Source: Rhodopirellula sp. P2 (GTDB lineage: Bacteria > Planctomycetota > Planctomycetia > Pirellulales > Pirellulaceae). From it: a stretch of 64,000 nt of DNA. Positions within the stretch are counted from its first letter, which is position 1. Each line of letters opens with the position of its first letter. The notes beneath the pieces are model-generated. The model searched no databases. It saw only the letters and a program-made list of their open reading frames with translations, and was not told the DNA's origin. Position numbers and translations under genes: made by a program. Where the stretch lies: the NCBI RefSeq assembly GCF_028768465.1, contig NZ_CP118225.1, forward strand, positions 682,001-746,000, in the 5' to 3' direction. Below, in pieces: positions 48,347 through 57,038 of the stretch.

Positions 48347-48673
48347 TTGAGCAATCCAACATGCCTCTGGAATGGCACGAACTTCCACATCCTGTCTCAC
48401 AACTGCAACTGGAGCGACAAAGCGGGGGTCTATATCTTCGCTGGGAAAAATAGCCACGGTAAATGGGTGGCGTTCTACGTCGGCCAGGCGAGGAGCTTTT
48501 CCGATCGCATTCCGCGTCATGAACGCTGGGATGAAGCCGTTCGGGCGGGAGCAACTCACGTTCACGCGTGTCTCGTGCCACACCAAGCAGAGCGCGACCG
48601 ATTGGAATCTTCATTGATTTCAACCTTCCAGCCGCAATTGAATGTGCAACTGCGAACGGGAGGTATCCGATGA
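48347..48673 (+). CDS. GIY-YIG domain nuclease-like protein
   Basis: 108 residues. The GIY-YIG signature appears as AGVYIFAGKN (about 26-35) and AFYVGQARSFSDRI (about 42-55), followed by helix ERDRLESSLISTFQPQLNVQ, whose glutamate would bind the metal. The start is TTG 48347; an AGGAG eight bases upstream supports it. It resembles small stand-alone GIY-YIG proteins near restriction or homing systems. A catalytic role in DNA cleavage is likely by family but untested. The next gene overlaps it by four bases (ATGA). Confidence 0.8.
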   Translation: MSNPTCLWNGTNFHILSHNCNWSDKAGVYIFAGKNSHGKWVAFYVGQARSFSDRIPRHERWDEAVRAGATHVHACLVPHQAERDRLESSLISTFQPQLNVQLRTGGIR

Positions 48674-48957
48674 CTTCCTTTGATGTCGCACATGTGCGTG
48701 AGCAGGGCCAGCAGATGATCATTGTGTTTGTCGGAGCCACGTTTGGACGGAAGACGACGACCGAACAAAACAACGCTCGAGACACGCTCCAGGGTTGTGC
48801 CCGGGCAGCTGGTCTTGCTGGTACCGTTGTTCCGGTCTGGGATGCTGGCGGTGGACGGATGGGGTTCCTCGCTCCCTCCCAGTGGCAAGGATTCTTTCGC
48901 ACCGTTGGGTATTCCCGACTGGTCCGCAGCATCAACAAGAAGCTGACTTGCGGGTAA
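48670..48957 (+). CDS. Small protein coupled to the GIY-YIG gene, function unknown
   Basis: 95 residues from ATG 48670, which overlaps the GIY-YIG stop codon (ATGA). The chain alternates short hydrophobic strands and helices (QQMIIVFVGATFGRKTTTEQ; AAGLAGTVVPVWDAGGGRMG; SQWQGFFRTVGYSRLVRSIN). It is compact and soluble-looking with a basic C-terminus, and I do not recognise the family. Tight coupling suggests a partner of the nuclease, for example a regulator or structural subunit. An earlier in-frame start at 48568 would lie inside the nuclease gene and is rejected. Confidence 0.65.
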   Translation: MTSFDVAHVREQGQQMIIVFVGATFGRKTTTEQNNARDTLQGCARAAGLAGTVVPVWDAGGGRMGFLAPSQWQGFFRTVGYSRLVRSINKKLTCG

Positions 48958-49053
48958 CGCCAGTCACGTTCGTGAGAACTTAGAAAAGGCCGAGACGGCA
49001 ACCACGGAGGGTTGCCGAAGAAGCCATGAAACAAAATCAAAAAACAAATCTCC

Positions 49054-49671
49054 ATGCCTCACCAACTCACATCGCTCGGCGATATTGCGGAGATCACCAA
49101 CGGTGTCTTCATCGCGTCGTCCAAGCTAAATGAAAGCCAAGGTGGGCTACCGGTTTTGTCAGTCCGCACACTGAATCGCAACTCCATCGATGTGAACGAG
49201 CTCGACTTTGTATCTCGAGACAAAATTGACTTTGACATCGAACGGCATTTGGCTGCCACAGGTGATGTGCTCGTCGCCTCTCGCAGCACGAACATTTCCA
49301 CGGGAATTGTGCCAGCGAAACTTGAAGGAGCTGTCTTCAACTCTACCTTGATCGGTATTCGCCCCCATGTCGACGCAATCCACCCACGTCTACTTGTTGC
49401 CTGGATGCAATCCGGATTGGGACGGTCACACTTCGACACGTTGTCCCAGTCCACCACGATGCAGATGAACGTCACGGTCAAGGAACTTTCCAACCTCCCT
49501 GTGCCCCTTTTCACTCCTTCGGAGCAGGCCGTTCTGGTCGCCGCTTTGGAGGCATCCGATGTCGCCTACGAAAACGCCATCCGAGCCGCAACCGCACGGC
49601 GAGACATCGCCTTGCAACTGGTCACTGATGTGCTGACCGGAACCACTCAAATCAATCAAAAAGACAACTAA
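49054..49671 (+). CDS. hsdS: Half-size type I specificity subunit (single target-recognition domain)
   Basis: 205 residues, half of a normal HsdS. One target-recognition domain (LTSLGDIAEITNGVFIASSK; DVLVASRSTNISTG; QMNVTVKELSNLPVPLFTPS) is followed by a single conserved helix (EQAVLVAALEASDVAYENAI and on to LQLVTDVLTG). In type I enzymes HsdS has two such domains, and naturally halved subunits can dimerise or act as alternative specificity modules (known). It ends one base before hsdM, and a full HsdS follows hsdM, so the operon has three recognition domains. It could also be a relic of a recombination event. Confidence 0.85.
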   Translation: MPHQLTSLGDIAEITNGVFIASSKLNESQGGLPVLSVRTLNRNSIDVNELDFVSRDKIDFDIERHLAATGDVLVASRSTNISTGIVPAKLEGAVFNSTLIGIRPHVDAIHPRLLVAWMQSGLGRSHFDTLSQSTTMQMNVTVKELSNLPVPLFTPSEQAVLVAALEASDVAYENAIRAATARRDIALQLVTDVLTGTTQINQKDN

Positions 49672-49672
49672 C

Positions 49673-51511
49673 ATGGCGAAATCATTGAGCAACGATCGTA
49701 TTGTTACCCGCCAGGAGTTGGACAGGCACCTGTGGGGCGCCGCCGACATTCTGCGTGGATCGACCGACGCGGGCGATTTCAAAAACTACATTTTCGACTT
49801 GGTCTTCCTGAAACGTCTGAACGATGTGTTTCTGGAGCGGCGAGAGGAAGTGATCGCCAGCTATGTGGCCGATGGCATGTCGCGGGAGGAAGCCGAAGAG
49901 GTTGCCGACGACCCGGACGAGTACGGTGATGGCGCGTACTTCGTGCCGCCTGAATCACGTTGGGACAGGTTGATCAAGACGCCGGAGAACCGAGCAGAGG
50001 CGATCGATACGGCGCTTGAGCGGTTGCAGGAGGCGAATAGCCAGTACTTCGATGACATTCTGACCACGGTTCGATTCAATGACGAACGGCGATTCGGCGG
50101 CGCACCTGACCAGCACGACGCGTTCATGTCGCGGTTGCTTACGCACTTCAATCTATTGCCACTGGGAAATCGGAATCTGATCGACCCGGATATCCTGGGT
50201 GAAAGCTACGAATATCTCATTGACCGATTCGCCGACGGGGCCGGCAAGAAGGGCGGAGAGTATCGAACGCCGCCCATGGTGGTCCGCACGATTGTTGAAA
50301 TCGTAAAGCCCACTGAAGGCATGCGGATCCATGACCCAACTTGCGGTTCAGGCGGAATGCTGATCGGCAGTGGGCGTTACGTCGAAGACCATGGTGGAAA
50401 CAAACACAACATCACGCTGGCCGGCCAGGAAAAGAACTACAACACGTGGGCCATCGGCAAGCTCAACATGTTGCTACACAACTTTCCCGATGGTGACATT
50501 CAACTGGGTGACACGATCCTCAACCCTAAGTTCACAGAAGCAGCCCGCCTCAAACTATTCGACCGAATACTCGCCAATCCACCATTCAGCTTGAAAGAAT
50601 GGCATGGCATGGAAGCCAAGGCAAAGAAAGAAGGAGACAAGCCAAAGATCGATCGCAAGGCTTTGGTCGAACGTTGGGAGGCCGACGTTTACGGACGATT
50701 TGATCGCGGAGTCCCTCCGACAACGAAAGGTGACACGGCGTTCCTGCAGCACATGGTCGAAGCGTGCAGCGACGATGGGATGGTTGGTGTCGTGATGCCA
50801 CACGGCGTCTTGTTCCGTGGCGGCAGCGAAGGCGCTGTCCGACAAAAGCTGTTGGAAGAGGATTTGTTCGAGGCCGTGATCGGCTTGCCATCAAACTTGT
50901 TCTACGGCACCGGTATTCCGGCCTCCATCTTGATCCTGAATAAGGCGAAGCCAAAGGAGCGAAAAAAGCAAGTCCTGTTCATTGATGCGTCCAGTGACGG
51001 ATTGTTCCACGAAGGCAAGGCTCGTAACACGCTGCGTTGGCAGGATGTTCTTCGCATCGCGAGCGGGTTTGAGTCTTGGGATAAACCGGAAAAGCTGATC
51101 CGGATTGCCGATCGAATCGCCGGTGAGTGGATCACAGCCAGCAACATGCATCGAGATCGACAACTGGAACGCTGCACCACTGACGAGCTTCGCGCAACCG
51201 TCACCCAAACATTCGCGGATGAAGTGCAGCAGTTCGAGCAGGCAGCCGCTGCGGTCAAAGAGTGGTACGAAGCAGACCAACCCGGAGGACGGTCGGCGTG
51301 GGACAAGTTTGCTCGCGTCGTTAGCTTGGAGGAGATTGCCGACGAGAACGGGCACAACCTCAACATTAGTCGTTATGTCGATTCATCCGATCCGCCACCA
51401 CAGTTGGATGTGAAGGTGGAGTTGGCAAAACTGCGCGAGTTGGAAACGAAACGCAATGAAGCGGAATCGCGAATGGACGAGCTGCTAAAGGAGTTGGGAT
51501 ATGGCAGTTAA
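49673..51511 (+). CDS. hsdM: Type I restriction-modification DNA methyltransferase subunit
   Basis: N6-adenine methyltransferase of a type I system. The helical N-terminal HsdM domain (about 1-160) leads to LLTHFNLLPLGNRNLIDPDI and GKKGGEYRTPPMVVRTIVEI. Motif I, DPTCGSGGML, is at about residue 221, and catalytic motif IV, NPPF, at about 302-305. The length of 612 aa lies at the upper end of the family. It begins one base after the half-HsdS stop and overlaps the full hsdS by 11 bases, so stoichiometry is probably set by translational coupling. Confidence 0.95.
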   Translation: MAKSLSNDRIVTRQELDRHLWGAADILRGSTDAGDFKNYIFDLVFLKRLNDVFLERREEVIASYVADGMSREEAEEVADDPDEYGDGAYFVPPESRWDRLIKTPENRAEAIDTALERLQEANSQYFDDILTTVRFNDERRFGGAPDQHDAFMSRLLTHFNLLPLGNRNLIDPDILGESYEYLIDRFADGAGKKGGEYRTPPMVVRTIVEIVKPTEGMRIHDPTCGSGGMLIGSGRYVEDHGGNKHNITLAGQEKNYNTWAIGKLNMLLHNFPDGDIQLGDTILNPKFTEAARLKLFDRILANPPFSLKEWHGMEAKAKKEGDKPKIDRKALVERWEADVYGRFDRGVPPTTKGDTAFLQHMVEACSDDGMVGVVMPHGVLFRGGSEGAVRQKLLEEDLFEAVIGLPSNLFYGTGIPASILILNKAKPKERKKQVLFIDASSDGLFHEGKARNTLRWQDVLRIASGFESWDKPEKLIRIADRIAGEWITASNMHRDRQLERCTTDELRATVTQTFADEVQQFEQAAAAVKEWYEADQPGGRSAWDKFARVVSLEEIADENGHNLNISRYVDSSDPPPQLDVKVELAKLRELETKRNEAESRMDELLKELGYGS

Positions 51512-52748
51512 GGAAGAACTTCCCGATGGCTGGACGTTGAAGCATCTCGTCGATGTGGCAGACGTTGCGAGAGGGAAATTCACGCATCGGCCGCGAAACG
51601 ATCCAAGGTTTTATGGAGGGACGATTCCGTTTGTTCAGACAAGCGATGTAGTCAATTCGCCAAAGTACCTTCGTGGCCATAGCCAAACACTTAGCGAACT
51701 TGGGATGACCGTTAGTCGCATGTTTCCTGAGAACACAATTCTCATGGTGATCGCGGGATCGGTCGGGGCATCAGCGATAACAAAATACTCAGTGGCTTTC
51801 CCCGATAGTATCGTTGGAATCACACCAAGAAACGGATACTCGCCTGAGTTTATCCATCACGTTCTTGTCGCTCATCAGTCGCTGATGGATGGAGTAGCGA
51901 CAGAAAGCGCGCAAGCCAACTTGAGTTTGGAGCTGATCTCCATGCTCAAGCTGGCGTTGCCGAGTCCGGAGACTGCAAATTGGATCGCTGAAATTCTGGA
52001 TGCGGTCGACGACGCGACCGCGGCGACGCGGGCGGTGATCGAGCAGACCCGCAAGCTTAAGACCGCACTGCTGCAAGACCTCCTCAGCAACGGACTGCCC
52101 GGAAAGCATAAGCGATTTAGTAGTGGCAAGTTAGTCCTCCGTTACCCGTCGGATTGGAAGATCAAGCCGCTCTCTGCCATCGCTCAAGTTATCGATTGCA
52201 AGCACCGAACTCCTGTCTATGAAGATCAAGGTTTTCCCGTCGTGCGCCCGGGGGATGTCACAGAAGGCTTATTGGATCTGTCGCAGTCGCCACGAACATC
52301 TCAAGCAGAGTACGAAGATCTCGTTGAAAACTACCGGCCAGTGCGAGGTGACATTGTCTACAGTCGGAACGCTTCGTTCGGAGTAGCCGCATACGCCGAT
52401 ACAGACGAGGCATTCACGATTGGCCAAGACGTTGTAATTATTACAAGTAAGACTGAAAGCAATAGGTTTCTCTACTACCTCCTGAATTCCCACGTGTTCA
52501 AGCAGCAGCTTCGACGATTGAGCGCAGGCTCTACGTTCCAGCGAATAAACCTAGACGATATCCGGCGTTACCAAGTTGTAGTGCCGAGTCTCGAAGAACA
52601 GGATCGAATTGTGCATGTACTGTGGGAGGTCGACCAGTTAATTGAACGAAACAAGAAGATTCTGAATGGCCAGCAGGTTTTAAAGCTGTCGCTCAGTCAA
52701 GGCCTCCTTACCGGTCGTATTCCAATTAGCGGAGGTTGTCATGGCTAA
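51501..52748 (+). CDS. hsdS: Type I restriction-modification specificity subunit, two recognition domains
   Basis: 415 residues. The first target-recognition domain (about 1-160, GKFTHRPRNDPRFYGGTIPF) is followed by the central helix NWIAEILDAVDDATAATRAV and KTALLQDLLSNGLPGK. The second recognition domain (about 215-370, IDCKHRTPVYEDQGFPVVRP) leads to the distal helix VLWEVDQLIERNKKILNGQQ. Both helices space the two half-sites. A GGAG eight bases before ATG 51501 supports the start inside hsdM. Its sequence looks richer in A/T than its neighbours, as is frequent in exchanged HsdS genes. It overlaps the DUF4917 gene by 8 bases. Confidence 0.95.
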   Translation: MAVKEELPDGWTLKHLVDVADVARGKFTHRPRNDPRFYGGTIPFVQTSDVVNSPKYLRGHSQTLSELGMTVSRMFPENTILMVIAGSVGASAITKYSVAFPDSIVGITPRNGYSPEFIHHVLVAHQSLMDGVATESAQANLSLELISMLKLALPSPETANWIAEILDAVDDATAATRAVIEQTRKLKTALLQDLLSNGLPGKHKRFSSGKLVLRYPSDWKIKPLSAIAQVIDCKHRTPVYEDQGFPVVRPGDVTEGLLDLSQSPRTSQAEYEDLVENYRPVRGDIVYSRNASFGVAAYADTDEAFTIGQDVVIITSKTESNRFLYYLLNSHVFKQQLRRLSAGSTFQRINLDDIRRYQVVVPSLEEQDRIVHVLWEVDQLIERNKKILNGQQVLKLSLSQGLLTGRIPISGGCHG

Positions 52749-53826
52749 GAAGAAGTCAAAAAAGACTGCACCGAGAAAGCTATTACCTTTCACGGACGCG
52801 ATTAAAAAGTCGGAAGAGGTCGGTGGACGCCGTCATCTGTTGCTTGGCAACGGTTTCAGCATCGCATTGTTTCCATCGTTTTTCACGTACGGAACTTTGT
52901 TCGATCGCGCAAAACGATCTGGTGATCTGCCCAAACGAATCCAAGACGTGTTCGATCTTCTCGGTACAACCGACTTTGAAAAAGTCATGGAGGCTCTGCA
53001 AGTCGCCTCGCAGATGGTGCAGATGTACTCGAAGAAATCGCCGAAACTAGCCGCGAAGTTGGCAGAAGATGCGGCGAAGCTTCGCGACGTTTTGGCAGAC
53101 ACCATTTCGGCGAACCACCCTGAACGTCCTCATGAAATTGCGAAGGAACAGTATGCATCTTGCAAGCGATTCTTAACGAACTTTGAGAACGGCAGCATCT
53201 ACACGCTGAACTACGATTTGCTGCTCTATTGGACCTTGATGCAGAGTGAAGTGCAGCCGGACGTTAGCAGTGATGATGGCTTTCGGGACTCAGAGAACGG
53301 CGAGGATTACGTGGTCTGGGAAGTTCAGAATTCGGACAGGCAACGCGTGTTCTATCTGCATGGAGCGTTACACATTTACGATGCAGGACACGAACTAAAA
53401 AAGTTTGTTTGGAGCAAAACAGAAATTGCGCTCGTTGATCAGATTCGTCAATCGCTCGCCAAGCGGGAATATCCGATTGTCGTTACCGAAGGTACTGCCG
53501 AACAGAAACTTGATCGCATCCAGCACAGTGGATTTTTGAATAGGGCGTACCGCAGCTTTTCGAGCATTGGAGGTTCACTTTTCATCTATGGCCACAGCCT
53601 TGCTCCGAACGATGAACACCTTCTCGAGTTGATCGACAACGGAAAACTGAGGGCGGTGTTTGTTGGCATATACGGAGATCCCGATTCGGCAACGAATAAG
53701 GACGTGATCCGCCGTGCCATGAAATTCTCAACTCGCCGAGGAAACCGAAGGCCAGTGGATGTGCATTTCTATGACGCTGCATCCGCAAAAGTCTGGGATG
53801 GCGAACCTGATGAGGAAGAAGGCTAA
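52741..53826 (+). CDS. DUF4917/SIR2-like protein embedded in the type I operon
   Basis: 361 residues. Motifs mirror the SIR2-like fold of defence NADases: LLLGNGFSIA (about 33-42, dinucleotide loop), SIYTLNYDLLLYW (NYD about 157-159), VFYLHGALHIY (LHG about 206-208, candidate catalytic histidine) and LFIYGHSLAPNDEHLL (about 280-295). A basic N-terminus (MAKKKSKKTAPRK) may contact nucleic acid. It overlaps hsdS by 8 bases and hsdR by one (TAATG), so it is produced with the restriction enzyme. I infer an NAD+-degrading or regulatory effector that acts if restriction fails or is inhibited; this is not proven. Confidence 0.8.
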   Translation: MAKKKSKKTAPRKLLPFTDAIKKSEEVGGRRHLLLGNGFSIALFPSFFTYGTLFDRAKRSGDLPKRIQDVFDLLGTTDFEKVMEALQVASQMVQMYSKKSPKLAAKLAEDAAKLRDVLADTISANHPERPHEIAKEQYASCKRFLTNFENGSIYTLNYDLLLYWTLMQSEVQPDVSSDDGFRDSENGEDYVVWEVQNSDRQRVFYLHGALHIYDAGHELKKFVWSKTEIALVDQIRQSLAKREYPIVVTEGTAEQKLDRIQHSGFLNRAYRSFSSIGGSLFIYGHSLAPNDEHLLELIDNGKLRAVFVGIYGDPDSATNKDVIRRAMKFSTRRGNRRPVDVHFYDAASAKVWDGEPDEEEG

Positions 53827-56800
53827 TGCCACGCTCTGGACTCGAATTTACCGAAGTGCAAAAGCCGGCTTTCGAGCTGCTGCGAGATCAGTTGGGCTAC
53901 CGTTACACGCCTGCGGAATCACTCGGTGAGTCTCGGTCGTCCGATTCGGATGTCATTTTGCTTGACATCCTGACGACGAAACTGCGTGAGATCAATCCAG
54001 GCATCACTGACAATGGGATCCGCGATACCGTCGAAGCAATCCGGCAGCCTCTGGCCAAAAACTTGCTAGAGGCGAACGAGGCCTGCTATGTGTACCTGAA
54101 CCGCTGGGTCTCAATCACCGAATTCCGAAACGGCAAAGTCGCCAATCCAAGCATCAAGTTTTTCGACTTCGAAAACCCAGAAAACAACGACTTCCTGGTG
54201 GTGGACGAGTTAGTCGTAAAAGGACCACGCCGCACTCGCCGATTGGATTTGGTTGTCTTCGTCAACGGCATTCCGTTGGTGGTGATTGAATGCAAGAGTC
54301 CGACGGAGTCTGACGGGATCACCAAAGCGGTGGCCGACCTCCGCGACTACCAAGCGGTGGACGATGGCGTTGCTCGACTGTTTCACACTTGCTTACTCAC
54401 CCTCGCACTCAACAAACACGATGCACGGTACGGCACCGTGGGCACTCCGCTTGAACGATACGCGAAATGGAAAAGCGTTTTCCCGCGAACCAAGTTCGAC
54501 CTCGAACGCATGTTTGATCGTGAACTGACGAAACAGGACCGACTGCTCATTGGAATGCTTTCCAAACCAACGCTGATCGACCTTCTGCGAAACTTCGTGG
54601 TCTTCGATCGCGACGATGGAAAGCTGATCAAAAAGTTGGCGAGATACCAGCAGTTTGAGGCAGTGAATCTGACGCTGCAGCGGATTCTCGGACAGGACCA
54701 AAAACACGCGACGGTCAGCGAAGCCAGGGGAGGATATGCAATCGCATCTCCCGCTCACTCGAATCCACGCGACTTAAACCTTCACGCTCCCTCTGGGAGG
54801 GTCGAGCGAAGCGAGGGGAGGGCCGGGCATGATCTCAGTACTCGCCCTGCTATCCCGGAAACGCAGGCAAGAGAGAATCACGAGACGCACCATTACAAAG
54901 ATTCCGGCGGAGTGATTTGGCACACACAGGGCAGCGGCAAGAGCCTCACGATGTTATGGCTGTGCCTAAAACTCCGACGCGAAACGCGGCTCGACAACCC
55001 GACTCTGCTGATTGTCACGGACCGAACGGATCTCGACCGGCAGATCACATCAACATTCATCAACTGCAACTTTGAGAATCCGATCCGTGCCGCCCGTGTC
55101 GATCACCTTCGCAATTTATTGACCAGTGGCACCGGCCGAACGGTCATGACCACGATCCAAAAATTCCGAGACGAATTCGAACATGCAGACGATGACAGCA
55201 ACAACAAAGCCGAAAAGCTTTTTCGTGAGCGTCTTGGAGACAAGATCGTTGACGAGGCTCTCAAGAAACCTCCTCCGGTTTTGAGCGAAGATGGCAACAT
55301 TTTCGTATTGATTGATGAAGCGCACCGCACGGAGTATGGAAAATTCAACGCCAATTTGCGGCGTGCTTTACCAAACGCGTGTTTGATCGGATTCACCGGA
55401 ACTCCGATCCCCAAAACAATTCATTACTTCGGCAGTTACATCCATTGCTACAAAATGCCCCAGTCAGTCAAAGACGGTGCAACCGTACCGATCTTGTACG
55501 AATCGCGACTGGCGGATTTGGAGTTTGATGTCGACGTTTGGGCTCGCTTTGACGACCTTAGTCAAAAGGAACTGGCAACGAGAAATCGGCGTTTGATTAA
55601 GTTCGGGGAAGTACGATCACGCATTGAATCAATCAGCAAAGACATTGCTGAACATTATCGTGCCAACCTGGAACTCGATGGCTTCAAAGCGATGGTCGCA
55701 GTGAGCTCTCAGGTTGCAGCTTCCATCTATCACACATGCCTAGCAAAACTGCTCGGCCCAAGACTCGTCGTTCTCATTTCCGGGACGAAAGACAAATCGA
55801 GCCCGCTGAATGATCTGCGAGATCAATTCAGTCCGGAGGAGCAATGGATCGAGAAATTCAAGACAAGCAGTGTGGAAGAGACGGCATTGTTGATCGTTGT
55901 GGACAAGTACTTGACGGGGTTTGATGCACCAATTGTCCGCGCCATGTATCTGGACAAACCGCTCACCGAGCACAACTTGCTTCAAGCAATTGCACGTGTG
56001 AACCGCCCCATGCCCGAAAAGGGAAAAGAATGGGGACTGATCGTTGACTACTGGGGGATCGCGGCGCATTTGAATGAAGCGTTGGCTTCGCTTTCCGTTG
56101 ACATTCGGCCCGACGAAGCCATGAAACAACGTGATTCTCGAGCATCAGTCGAACGGTTGAAGCAAACCCGGGATGCCGCCCTCGATTTATTCGATCGTGA
56201 TTGGGGACGCGATGATATCGAACCCTGGATTTTGAAATTGGAAAAGGAAGACACCCGAGCCATCTTCCATTTTAGACATCGCGAGTTCTACAAAGCTCTG
56301 GAACAGTTGCTTCCGGATCCCCGTGCTTTAGATTTCGTTCGAGACTTTGCATGGATCGACCTAATCAAGAAGGAGGCAAAAGAATTTTACCAGGAGGCTG
56401 AGGACTCGCTTCCTTCTGCGTTCAGTAAGCGGGTTGAACAACGAATCAATGAGTCTCTCCAAGCGAAAGGTGTGGAAGTGCTTTTGAGTCCCGTGAATGT
56501 TCTCGACGACGAATTTTCTGTCGAACTCAACAAGCTGAAGTCTGATCATGCCAAGGCGAGCCGGATGGAGCACAAGCTCACAAAGACCATCACGCTGAAA
56601 ATGCATGAAGACCCCGCGTTCTATGGATCGCTGCAACAGAGAATCCAGGATGCCGTCGAAGAATATCGGGAAGGTCGCATCGAAGACACCGGAAAACTGA
56701 GGTTGTTATCCGCAGTCCGCGACACGATGCGTGACGGCCAAAGTGAGTCTGCCGAAACGCTCGGACTGAATTCTGAATCGTACGCGGTCTACGGGCTGAT

Positions 56801-57038
56801 CAACCGACAGACTCGTGACGACAGGCTCGAACAAGAAGACATTGTGGACATTGCTGATTCGATCTACGAGGCCCTTCGAAACGAAGCCGTCCTGGATTGG
56901 GTCAACAAGGAAGATGTCCAACGGGAGATGAGACGAAAGCTGAAACGACAACTGCGACTAGCGAGATTCCCCAAAGACAAAATTGAAACGCTAACCGCGG
57001 AGATAATGGATTGGGCACGAACAACCATCAAAGTCTGA
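53826..57038 (+). CDS. hsdR: Type I restriction endonuclease/translocase subunit with in-frame palindromic insertion
   Basis: 1070 residues. The N-terminal PD-(D/E)xK nuclease has LDLVVFVNGIPLVVIECKSP (D141, E155, K157). The SF2 motor shows Walker A WHTQGSGKS (about 366-373), TDRTDLDRQ, DEAH at 497-500 (LIDEAHRTEYGKF), LIGFTGTPI and later YLTGFDAPIVRAMYLDKPL with QAIARVNR. Between the nuclease and Walker A, residues about 297-357 are an Arg/Ser/Gly-rich insert that lacks HsdR conservation; its DNA includes the hairpin CTCCC-TCT-GGGAG and the CGAGCGAAGCGAG word (54787-54816). The frame stays open, so the enzyme may still be active. Confidence 0.93.
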   Translation: MPRSGLEFTEVQKPAFELLRDQLGYRYTPAESLGESRSSDSDVILLDILTTKLREINPGITDNGIRDTVEAIRQPLAKNLLEANEACYVYLNRWVSITEFRNGKVANPSIKFFDFENPENNDFLVVDELVVKGPRRTRRLDLVVFVNGIPLVVIECKSPTESDGITKAVADLRDYQAVDDGVARLFHTCLLTLALNKHDARYGTVGTPLERYAKWKSVFPRTKFDLERMFDRELTKQDRLLIGMLSKPTLIDLLRNFVVFDRDDGKLIKKLARYQQFEAVNLTLQRILGQDQKHATVSEARGGYAIASPAHSNPRDLNLHAPSGRVERSEGRAGHDLSTRPAIPETQARENHETHHYKDSGGVIWHTQGSGKSLTMLWLCLKLRRETRLDNPTLLIVTDRTDLDRQITSTFINCNFENPIRAARVDHLRNLLTSGTGRTVMTTIQKFRDEFEHADDDSNNKAEKLFRERLGDKIVDEALKKPPPVLSEDGNIFVLIDEAHRTEYGKFNANLRRALPNACLIGFTGTPIPKTIHYFGSYIHCYKMPQSVKDGATVPILYESRLADLEFDVDVWARFDDLSQKELATRNRRLIKFGEVRSRIESISKDIAEHYRANLELDGFKAMVAVSSQVAASIYHTCLAKLLGPRLVVLISGTKDKSSPLNDLRDQFSPEEQWIEKFKTSSVEETALLIVVDKYLTGFDAPIVRAMYLDKPLTEHNLLQAIARVNRPMPEKGKEWGLIVDYWGIAAHLNEALASLSVDIRPDEAMKQRDSRASVERLKQTRDAALDLFDRDWGRDDIEPWILKLEKEDTRAIFHFRHREFYKALEQLLPDPRALDFVRDFAWIDLIKKEAKEFYQEAEDSLPSAFSKRVEQRINESLQAKGVEVLLSPVNVLDDEFSVELNKLKSDHAKASRMEHKLTKTITLKMHEDPAFYGSLQQRIQDAVEEYREGRIEDTGKLRLLSAVRDTMRDGQSESAETLGLNSESYAVYGLINRQTRDDRLEQEDIVDIADSIYEALRNEAVLDWVNKEDVQREMRRKLKRQLRLARFPKDKIETLTAEIMDWARTTIKV
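54713..54896. repeat. In-frame dispersed-palindrome insertion within hsdR
   Basis: The core 54787-54820 contains CTCCC-TCT-GGGAG and CGAGCGAAGCGAG followed by GGGAGGG. The translated insert is rich in Arg, Ser, Gly and His and is absent from ordinary HsdR proteins at this position (family knowledge). The ends of the insertion are estimates. It resembles repeat elements that spread inside open reading frames without breaking them. Confidence 0.6.

Noticed and set aside
48100-48453. 117-codon plus-strand frame before the GIY-YIG gene
   Set aside because: It runs through two hairpins and into the nuclease gene in another frame; no recognisable motif.
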